Made by a program: the position numbers and the translations under genes. This document shows, one piece after another, positions 56,226-64,000 of a DNA stretch of 64,000 nt. A model generated the notes under the pieces. It did no database searches and was not told the DNA's origin. It saw only the letters and a list, made by a program, of their open reading frames with translations. Each line of letters opens with the position of its first letter. Positions within the stretch are counted from its first letter, which is position 1. Source of the stretch: Hyaloscypha bicolor E. Taxonomy: Eukaryota; Ascomycota; Leotiomycetes; Helotiales; Hyaloscyphaceae. Location of the stretch: positions 186,001-250,000 of the forward strand of contig NW_020194693.1 in the NCBI RefSeq assembly GCF_002865645.1, in the 5' to 3' direction.

Positions 56226-59200
56226 CTAACTCTGCCACATGTATTCGCTCAACTGAAGTAGATGCTCGCCCATACCTCTCTTCGCCACGCTGCTGATACC
56301 TCTCTCGGGGCTGGAAAGCTTCTCACTGTAGCATAGCTCTACCAGCGTCTTTAGCTCATCGTAACTGAAGAGCTCTTTCCCACCATTGCCGCTCTCTTTC
56401 TCATCCTTAGCTTGCTTGACCACCGCGTCTGGCCCTGACATGAAGAGGTCGAAGAACTTTGCGGCCCGCTCTAACTCAACGTCCGACTCGATGTTCTTAA
56501 TATTCTGCTGCAAAACAAAGATATTGAGTTGCATCCTTCCACAACCATGCGCATTCATGGCTTTTACCATGCCGGCGTTGGTGACGAGGAAGCTATCAAT
56601 AAGCAGACCGAGACCGGTGCGAATGAATGAGATCTCCTTTTCGCGGAGGAAACGAACAATTGTCTCATCGTAGGAGACTAGATTAGCGTTGAGGCTCAAT
56701 ATTTTGGGATCTGAGTCTTTCACTTCTTGCTCGAGCAAGTAGGGGGCAGATTCGGGTGATAAGGCAATGGCCAAGGACTGGACTATCTGGCACCTCGCTT
56801 CCATGTGGAGGGTCAAAAGAACAGTGCCAGCCAGCTCCTGGTAAGAAGAGACGATAGAGTCAAAGGCGCTGAAGTTTGGTCAGCAATGCTGTAAAAAGTT
56901 GATAGGAAATGACTTACACTACCGTTTCCTGTGTCATTGGTAGGTAGACAGGAACTTGGTCGTCTTGGGCTCTGGTAACATCATTCAACAGTGTCCATCG
57001 TTTAGTTGCCGGCTTGGCATTGGTGCGAGAAGAGTCTGCGTCGTTGCGAGTGATGTGACGAAGCTGTTCGATTTTGATAGCAAGCCATTTCATACTAGTG
57101 TAGAGAACACACAAGGAAGAGATGACCTCGCGATCTTGAATAATGTCATCTAATCGTAAGGGGGTTTCGTTTGTCTGCAATATGAGCAGACCTGTCTCCT
57201 TTTCCAGCTGCTGTCGATCGGCTTCCTCTGAGGTCCAAAGCTTCTGCATCGTGTCGTGAATATCACCTGGGCCTTGAGCTAGTGATGCCGAAAGCTTGAG
57301 GGTTGTGCCGTCCGAATCCCGAACTCTTGATACAAGTGATCTGAACCAATCGCAACAACGATCATAGTATCGCATCATTTGAGTGATGATGAGCTGGCTG
57401 AGAGCTTGGTCATGAGGTATTGTATCCAGCATGCGACAAAATGCGGTGATGAGGGCGAAGAATACAGAAGTCCCTTTGAATACGGGCCTTCGAGCAACCT
57501 TTGACCATTGAGGATCCTGTTGGAAAGAGTCGGACTCTTCGAAGACCGAATCACTGAGTTTTCCCAGGGTCTCATCGAGCTGGGGAAGAAAGACGTTGAG
57601 GAGGAAGTTGTCCAGGAAAGAGGTCAGAGTACTGGTAACAAGATCAGAGCCTGGCGGCACTATGATCTTCAGCCTCTGTAAGAAGCCGAGAGTTGGCGGC
57701 AAGAGCAAGCTCATGTTGAAGACACTGGGCTCCACTAATGACTTGTGAGCTCCGATAACACCATTTTTGGCATCAAATGCAGTGCTAGCAATCCGTCGCG
57801 ATCCATGACGCTCAATGGTGCTCTCCATCCTGTTGGGAAGCTTTTTGCCATCTGGGCCTTGCTTTCGGCCTGACATGAGACCTGGAACTGCGGCTCTTAT
57901 GATTCCTTCCAGCTCTTGATATTCCGTAGTCATCTGGACGGATTTCGAATCTGCATCGGCAAACTGGAACAGGGTTTCTCGCTTTGAGTCTTGTTTCGAG
58001 CCTCCAAGCTTCGGTGAGGAGTTGAATTGATACACATCCGCATCGGTAGTGACATAGTTGTGCAACAATGACCGAATCTCATTCTGATACAAATTCCAGA
58101 GCTCTCGGAAACCTCCAAGCAGCGCTGATGAGTTTGTCACGCCCTCCCTCCGTACAATAGCCTTCACAACATCATTGAGCACCCGGTGACTTTCCGCAAT
58201 AGCTTCGAATTTGGCATAGAGTGTCCAGAGAAGATCGTATATGACATCTGCACGAATATTGTTCTCGCGAGCGCCAAATGCTTGGTTGCCTTGAGTCTGC
58301 GATAATCCACCTCGCAAAGAGCTGGGATGCTTCTGATCAACCTCGCCGTTGGTTTCATTGACAATGCCAAATAGTTCGACTGGCAGTCGCTGTTTGATGG
58401 TATTCACAGCTGACTCGAGTCGACCGAGCTTGTTCAGTGACTCTACCAATAACTCAATATAATAAAAGGTGTCTGCCTCCGGGTTCCTGGACGGGTCCTC
58501 CACTATCTGCTCGGTGAGATCCATTGTATCCAGCACCTCATAGAATGGGCGTATAGAAGCCGCTTTGTCGGTCTTCTCCCTCCCTAGCGCTCCCTGTTCT
58601 TTCGCAAGAGTCTGCCATCGTTCTTGGCAATAGGGTGATTTCAGATAGAGATGATCATGGAGCTCTTCAATCAAGATATCTGTCAAAGCAGTCTCCTGGT
58701 TTGTGAGATAGCTCCTTAGATCGTTCAAAGCACCAATCTCATCCAATGCCGGAACCCTGATTCGCCGAAGGGCAGTCTGCAATATATCCACCGCTGTCAG
58801 AAACCTCTTCTCGGATATTCTTGCCTCCAGCTGGTCTGGTACCAGCCGCAGATCCTCAATTTCTGAGAGTGTGTGTATTAAGTCATCGTAGTTTTGTGAT
58901 CCTATCGCTAACTTCTTCAGCTCCGGATCCGCCGTTGCCAGACTCGCTTTAGACTGTCCCAAAGACTCTTTTAATGTTCGTACCCGCTTTTGGGATGCTT
59001 GTATGCTCGACTGAATCTTGTGAAAGGTACCAATTGAGCTGTTGAACCCTTGATGGTGTTCGTGAACGATGGCTTTCAGCGACTCCTGCAAATATCTGTG
59101 TGTCCTCTCAAATTCACGGTACTCGTGTGCCCTTCCAACAGAACTTGTGTCTAGAAGCTGGAGTGCAACATGGACCGGCAAACATTCATTCTGGCACATA

Positions 59201-59466
59201 GCAGGCCAATCCGACTTGATGTGTTCCAGAACGACACCTATCTCCTTCTCTGCCTTGCTCTCGGGTGCCCGTCTCGGACGGGAGTATTGGTTTCTCGTCG
59301 CAGGAGTAGAGTTTGTGGGGATTGAAGGAGTGCCATATCGGTCACCATAGTCGTTGCCATAAGGATCATAGTCGTCTGTCTCTCTGATGGGTGAACCATA
59401 TCCTCCAGTGCCATTACCGTTGGTGTACGGGTCCTCCCCAAAACCACCGTAACGGTTGCGGGACAT
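56226..59466 (-). CDS. SEC8: Exocyst complex component SEC8
   Basis: Two exons on the minus strand, 56918-59466 and 56226-56868, with a 49-bp intron; 1,063 residues, close to yeast Sec8. A Gly/Tyr/Asn-rich N-terminus of about 70 residues precedes the Sec8 N-terminal coiled coil: VVLEHIKSDWPAMCQNECLPVHVALQLLD, YLQESLKAIVHEHHQGFNSSI and IQSSIQASQKRVRTLKESL. The rest is long alpha-helical rod. The final exon continues AFDSIVSSYQELAGTVLLTLHMEARCQIVQSL through the CAtCHR-type helical bundle. Known role: subunit of the octameric exocyst that tethers secretory vesicles at the plasma membrane, including growing hyphal tips. Divergent from the 2EXR gene (239-bp spacer). Confidence 0.94.
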
Positions 59467-59705
59467 AGCTAGTCATTCGCGATCGCTTCTTTTTTCTCGA
59501 GATATTGGTGCCATTCGCAGGTCTCTGGAAGTTGTCGATCTATACTATCTGCCTGAGACGCGAAATGCGAGATGCGGTCACAGGGTTCATCTCGCTCCCA
59601 GACTAGCGCAGGAAACAGCCGAGCTCTTGCATTTAAAATCTTCATAGTGTCTCTTAAGGCAACCTCTTCTGCCCACAAATAACACAACACAATTTTGAGG
59701 GAAGA

Positions 59706-60522
59706 ATGCTCGGCGTCTACAATTATCTCTCAACTAGACTGTTGAGGAGGGAATCTTCCCAGGGAGGTGTCAAGTCGAGTCAACCAGAATTGGCTCCCTT
59801 CTCTCTCTTCTCTTCTCTGCCACCGGAGCTTCGACGAAAGATCTGGCATCTAGCTCTGCCTACGCGACTCATTGAAGCTTCGCTAGATTTTCAAAGTATG
59901 CAGTTTCCTCTGATCCTCGAACACTCAGCTGACGTGTAAACCAGATGAACAATGCGGTTGTTGTTTGAGCCCACCAAAAACTGGCAAAGAAGACCGTCGA
60001 CAACTACCTGTGCTCTTCGCAGTCAACGTTGAATCCCGAGAGTTCTGCCTTGAGCAGTACATTCCCTTCGCAAATACCTATATTCACCCAAAGCTCGACC
60101 TGATTTACATCTCGTGGCTGAACGCAGATCTCGTTACTCCACGTCCGAAGTTCTATCCTATTCAAGACCAGCCTTTGAGGAAGCTACACACCATTGCAAT
60201 GACAATACAACGCGGCCCTAGGAGCCCAGAGAGATTTGGGGCCTTTGTCAGTTGCCTGCGTTGTCTCGGGAGTCCACAAGAGATTCAACTCTGCCTTGTT
60301 GGTCCCAAACTGCCCTCTCTATTCTCCACCACCGCCGGCTTTTCCATTTCAAATGGGAACATGGTTGTGTTGTTGGACTGGGCGAACAAGGTTGAAGAGA
60401 ACATGTCACAAGAGGTGCGGTCGCATGTAATGAGAGCTCTTGAGGCGGAAGATGCTGCAGCGCCTGGTTTCAGCATTCCCGCGATCAGTAAGAGGCTGTA
60501 TTACGTATTTTCTGGTCCTTAG
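59706..60522 (+). CDS. 2EXR domain protein (fungal-specific, F-box-like)
   Basis: Two exons, 59706-59895 and 59945-60522, with a 49-bp intron (gtatgc...accag); 255 residues. The intron is required by a frame change and is supported by phase. The motif FSLFSSLPPELRRKIWHLALPTRLIE (residues 32-57) is the 2EXR signature, a motif that begins like an F-box. PVLFAVNVESREFCLEQY and LDLIYISW follow, as is usual in this family. 2EXR proteins are abundant in filamentous ascomycetes, with no established biochemical role. Cysteines (NEQCGCCLS) sit at the splice junction. Confidence 0.85.
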
Positions 60523-60524
60523 AT

Positions 60525-60551
60525 GTCCTCTCCGTCCTCTCCGTCCTCTCC
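60525..60551. repeat. 9-bp tandem repeat, three copies
   Basis: gtcctctcc occurs three times in a row directly after the stop codon of the 2EXR gene. It is followed at 60575-60589 by gctaaaattccagtg, one mismatch from the motif repeated four times at 2.1-2.35 kb. Confidence 0.8.
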
Positions 60552-61343
60552 CTTCTGCTCCGTCACCTTCTAAAGCTAAAATTCCAGTGCAACCTTATTC
60601 CCCATGCTGCGAATCTTCTCTTTGTATAGATGTTTTTCCCGTCTCCTGCTTTTTCATTGGTTCTGCAGACATGTCGAGATGAGTAGACCTAGAGTACATA
60701 AAGCAAAGTACGTACGGTATGTCAATACCGATAGCATACTATCTATCTTCACTATACCGGCGCCTCCCATTCCTTTCCTTTTCTGGTCTGGAATGCGGCT
60801 ACACTCCCCAAACACTCTGGCCCTTACCCCCTTTCCCTCGTGGATTGGTTCAACCTGTGGTATAGGCCTATTTTTGGAGGGAGAAGATTGATCTAGTCCG
60901 ATTACTCACCGCGGTATCTTCCTTCGGGCATAGATATGGTGGTCCATATCTTTCTGGCCAACATTTAACTATTACAGCGGTGTCGATGTTTTTGAATGAT
61001 CTTCAGGGGCGTTCGCACAGGGTTGACTAGCTCTTATCTTGCCCAATTTGTACTGCGGAAACCTCTCCCCGCGATTCGCTAAATGAATATCCCATATCAT
61101 CTTAATTAATAGATCTCACACGTTTTCTCTCCCCGTTTACTTACCGCGGCACGCTGTGCCTAAAATTAATTCAGCCTCTATTTGAAACTATCGGCGCCTA
61201 AACCTCCGCCTTTCCACGATCAATTTCGAACATCATCTGACAATACATGTTTGTATCTGTTTCCTTTGCAATGAATAAGTAAAGTTTGTTCCGCTCTTTA
61301 CCATTTATTTTTCTGCTTCTCTCTCTTCCTCTTCCTCTTCCTC
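60552..61343. other. Intergenic, upstream of the secreted protein gene
   Basis: A 790-bp region with many short plus-strand frames but no conserved feature. The stretch 61290-61345 is very rich in CT (ctctctcttcctcttcctcttcc), typical of fungal promoters near transcription starts. Confidence 0.4.
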
Positions 61344-61937
61344 ATGTTATTTTCACTGTATATATTTGCTCAAATCGTCATGTTATTCCCCCTCCTTCCC
61401 CTCCTTATTACCCTCGCCTGTGCCCTCCCGACGGTGACTGTTGGTGGTGCAGCCCTCAAGCCTTACCAACTCCGCGGCGTGCAATCGCCAATCTTCCATC
61501 TGTATCTCCAATCACTTCCAACTGCCAAGAGGACACCTGTAATGGGCCCGGAAGCCACCAGTGAATACTTCACCATCGGTTCTAGCATCCAATCCCTAAA
61601 TTCCTCTTTGTTTCTGAACATTGGTCCGGGTACTGGGAAGAGTTACTTGCCCTTGAGTCTGGATACGATTAGGAATACGACAGCTTGGGGCTTGGAGGGT
61701 GATACCGTAATTACTACTGCGGCAAGTTCTTATGGAAGACGTAAGTTGACCATTCTGAGGAGCTGTGAGTTCTCGGACAGAGGATCGAGGCTGATGGATC
61801 GAATAGAATTGAACTTCTTGGCGTGCAATTCCGCCACGACCGGATACTATACACTCTATCTGCAAAAGGGAAGTGATACGCCCAGTGGACAGACTTGCAG
61901 CAACTATCAGACAATACATACGCCTTGTCTATGTTAG
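61344..61937 (+). CDS. Small secreted protein, unknown function
   Basis: One uninterrupted frame, 197 residues from 61344 or 185 from the ATG at 61380. The second Met gives the cleaner signal peptide, MLFPLLPLLITLACA with cleavage before LPTVT. The body is free of transmembrane helices and has beta-type patterns: SPIFHLYLQ, SEYFTIGSSIQSLNSSLFLNIG and AWGLEGDTVITTAASSYGRR. The C-terminus has several Cys (SCEF, ACNS, QTCSNYQTIHTPCLC). This resembles fungal small secreted proteins with beta-sandwich or jellyroll character, but I cannot name a family. N-glycosylation sites (NSS, NTT) are present. Such proteins may serve in the cell wall or in host contact; this is inference. Confidence 0.75.
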   Translation: MLFSLYIFAQIVMLFPLLPLLITLACALPTVTVGGAALKPYQLRGVQSPIFHLYLQSLPTAKRTPVMGPEATSEYFTIGSSIQSLNSSLFLNIGPGTGKSYLPLSLDTIRNTTAWGLEGDTVITTAASSYGRRKLTILRSCEFSDRGSRLMDRIELNFLACNSATTGYYTLYLQKGSDTPSGQTCSNYQTIHTPCLC

Positions 61938-62320
61938 GGAAGGAAAGAAACGATGGACTGCAGGTTGGAGCCTGGATGAGAAGAAACACGGAGGGATGCC
62001 GCTGTAAATTGGCGTTGAGAATGACGATGTAACTGCTAAAGCAGTGACCGAGATGTTGGAATCAACGAATGCTCAAAACACTCCGAGAGTCCCAATTAGG
62101 TGACCGAGAGTCGATCACGTGACCTTCCACCGAATGGAATCGAAGAGCGCCTCAATGCCTCAAATCTTGGCTCTCCATCAGTCTCCTGCTCAAGAAGCTT
62201 AATTGAACATCAAAGATACCAGTCCTGTCAACATGTGGTTTCACGGAGACGTCGGATTCATGCATAATATTCCCCATGCTCAAATCAAGTGATTCCATTT
62301 ACCCCACTATGAATTGCCCC
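61938..62320. other. Intergenic
   Basis: A 383-bp spacer. The E-box-type palindrome gatcacgtgacc occurs at 62113-62124. No gene was recognised. Confidence 0.4.
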
Positions 62321-62725
62321 TCAATATTTGCACGAAACCGCGGTCTGAGGCACCGTAGAGACACTTGCTGTCCGAGAAAACCGAGCTGGCCCTCCGTCGG
62401 TGGCTGGGCGTGGAGAACTTCGAAGCGCAGCGCTGGATCTGGTCCTGAGCGCTGCCCTTGCATACGCAAGCACTCGCGAGCCATGTACATCCAGCACGGG
62501 TAGCTGAAGGGATGGCTCATGAGAAAGCTCGAGAGCCTGCTTGGCAGATATAAAAATATGCTGCGGGGGCGGATGTCTTCCTTTGACGCGCGGCTGGGGC
62601 GAGACGGGATACACAGCATGAAGCTTCTTTGTGGCTGCCTCGAAGGCTTCAGAATAAGAAGTGAAGTCATTGATGAGGATTCTATGCTTGTTCGGCGGTG
62701 TGATTATAAAAGACCTGGTCTGCAT
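62321..62725 (-). CDS. Hypothetical small protein (doubtful)
   Basis: A 134-codon minus-strand frame from the ATG at 62725. The first 70 residues look protein-like (SFIITPPNKHRILINDFTSYSEAFEAATKKLHAVYP). After ALELSHEP the sequence becomes Ala/Arg/Ser-rich and less convincing, while an overlapping minus-strand frame (62299 onwards) reads SYPCWMYMARECLRM, so an unseen intron or a frameshift is possible. No family was recognised. It lies upstream of actin on the opposite strand and could be a chance frame in the actin 5' region. Confidence 0.35.
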   Translation of the reverse strand: MQTRSFIITPPNKHRILINDFTSYSEAFEAATKKLHAVYPVSPQPRVKGRHPPPQHIFISAKQALELSHEPSLQLPVLDVHGSRVLAYARAALRTRSSAALRSSPRPATDGGPARFSRTASVSTVPQTAVSCKY

Positions 62726-63194
62726 TAGGAGGGTGGTTGAGCTGGACCGCCATACATACAGTCAGCATCCTCACTATTTAGAACAAGAACGCACCTGTCT
62801 ACTGGCTACTCACTTTCTTCTGGAATCACTTCTCAGTTCTGCGCAACCATTTCTATTCTAGGAAAACTGTTTGCCGCCCTCAACACTGCCCTCACTAACT
62901 TGTCAACCTCCTGCCTGGGCCTTAAAGCAGCGGGCCACCATCCGTCGCTTCGCCTCCCGAACCAGCAGTCGCGGCCCACAACTTCATCGTGACATCGTTC
63001 CCAGCCGTTCTCCTTTAACTTCACTCCGACCAGAAATTTCCACCACCCCTTCAACCATCTTCTTTTGACCACGAACATCCGTGATCTGCTCCTTCATCGT
63101 ATCTGTTCTCTCGATCCTATCGTCGCGAGAACTTCACACCGCCATATTCCCCAAATCAACACTTTTATTTGACGCCTCATCGTAATCAGCAGCC
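62726..63194 (+). promoter_or_regulatory. Actin gene upstream region
   Basis: Directly 5' of the actin start codon. CT-rich stretches (about 62860-63160) are typical of strongly expressed fungal housekeeping promoters and 5' leaders. No clear TATA box was recognised. Confidence 0.45.
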
Positions 63195-64000
63195 ATGGAA
63201 GGTAAGCTGAACCTCCCGCACCCAGTGCTCTTGGAACCGACTCCTAGAGATCGAGGCGAGACGACCGAACACTTGCTAATGCTCTCTGCGTTCTACAGAA
63301 GAAGTCGCAGCTCTCGTCATCGACAATGGGTAAGCTCCCACATTCCCCGGCTCGGGCTCGAAATTGGTTGGGGGTAGCTGTTTGAGGCCATTCAGACCGA
63401 ACATCAACCACCGTTAACCTCCAGACTCGAATACAAGGCCTTAATAAGAATCTGGCTGACGGGCTGTGTAGTTCAGGAATGTGCAAGGCCGGTTTCGCTG
63501 GTGATGATGCTCCTCGGGCTGTTTTCCGTAAGTTTTACCCCGCCACAACGTCCTACGTCGCAATCTAGACAACTATGTCGGATTGCGAAAGATCGGTCTC
63601 ACAGATCACGAGTACTGACATGCCATGCAGCCTCCATTGTCGGACGTCCTCGTCACCATGGGTAAGCGCCCCGAACCCCGCATCATTCACCTTCCCCTGC
63701 CTGCGTGGCACAAAGAGTGTCAACTGATAAGGAATATAGTATCATGATCGGTATGGGTCAGAAGGATTCTTATGTTGGTGATGAGGCGCAATCCAAGCGT
63801 GGTATCCTCACCCTGAGATATCCCATTGAGCACGGTGTCGTCACCAACTGGGATGACATGGAGAAGATCTGGCATCACACCTTCTACAACGAGCTTCGTG
63901 TGGCTCCCGAGGAGCACCCCGTCCTTCTCACCGAGGCTCCCATCAACCCCAAGTCGAACAGAGAGAAGATGACCCAGATCGTTTTCGAGACCTTCAACGC
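63195..64000 (+). CDS. ACT1: Actin (5' part, cut by the window edge)
   Basis: Exons 63195-63201 (7 nt), 63299-63329, 63472-63527, 63631-63661 and 63740 to beyond the window. Joined in phase they read [63 protein letters not shown], and on to [11 protein letters not shown]. This is textbook actin: the phosphate-binding DNGSGMCKAG loop and the DNase-I-binding loop [20 protein letters not shown]. Four introns crowd into the first about 80 codons, a pattern known for fungal actin genes. Actin filaments drive polarised growth and vesicle delivery, the same process the nearby SEC8 serves. The 3' end lies outside the window. The TGTGTAG acceptor before exon 3 was chosen by phase. Confidence 0.97.

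Noticed and set aside
55766..56296. A 176-codon plus-strand frame starting MANEREHVGSEE
   Set aside because: No domain, its end is antisense to the last SEC8 exon, and composition is that of a shadow frame.
1..64000. tRNA or rRNA genes
   Set aside because: I scanned for tRNA-like arms and rRNA stretches by eye and saw none. This is weak evidence; a covariance-model search would be decisive.

Overview
The window comes from a filamentous ascomycete (Pezizomycotina). Genes carry many short GT-AG introns of about 47-116 bp, and they include fungal-specific families: Zn2Cys6 and bZIP regulators, a HET-domain relic, a 2EXR protein, KNR4/SMI1, VPS68, LOC1 and HIS3. A 17-kb AT-rich, stop-riddled block shows only C-to-T/G-to-A changes between its paired repeats, as produced by repeat-induced point mutation (RIP). 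A member of the Leotiomycetes is a reasonable guess, but the sequence alone does not prove the class.

Layout. 0-3.2 kb: a secreted cupin gene followed by repeats and a small inverted-repeat element (MITE). 3.2-20.5 kb: a nested retrotransposon block. The outer minus-strand Ty3/Gypsy-like element has 123-bp LTRs and a GCTCT target duplication. Inside it sits a 6.7-kb plus-strand chromovirus-like element with 273-bp LTRs and a TATAC target duplication. Both are heavily mutated and coding-dead. 20.7-24.8 kb: a secreted S33 peptidase and a Zn2Cys6 regulator. 25.3-41.4 kb: a dense housekeeping stretch with the cohesin loader MAU2/SCC4, an alpha/beta hydrolase, LOC1, HIS3, a small membrane protein, RFC4, a GH18 chitinase, a bZIP factor, an FMP32/MCUR1-like mitochondrial protein and COG1. 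42.2-44.3 kb: a HET-domain pseudogene. 44.5-46.7 kb: a C2H2 protein and an F-box-like protein with an odd N-terminus. 47.2-59.5 kb: GPI13, VPS68, KNR4 and SEC8. 59.7-64.0 kb: a 2EXR protein, a small secreted protein, a doubtful small gene, and the start of actin, which runs off the right edge.

How genes relate. Several genes serve secretion, membrane traffic and the cell wall (COG1, SEC8, VPS68, GPI13, KNR4, chitinase, actin). They are separate transcription units, so no operon-like cluster is claimed. Head-to-head pairs that probably share promoter space are MAU2/hydrolase, HIS3/small membrane protein, RFC4/chitinase and SEC8/2EXR. Exon boundaries were worked out by hand from splice signals, reading-frame phase and conserved protein motifs.

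Most notable points: the fully resolvable nested LTR architecture with intact target duplications; a possible extra plus-strand repeat-coding ORF in the oversized outer element; a GC-AG intron splitting the zinc cluster of the Zn2Cys6 gene; a HET pseudogene whose stops and frame changes are mapped; and very small exons (7, 8, 17 and 28 nt), one carrying the chitinase catalytic motif.
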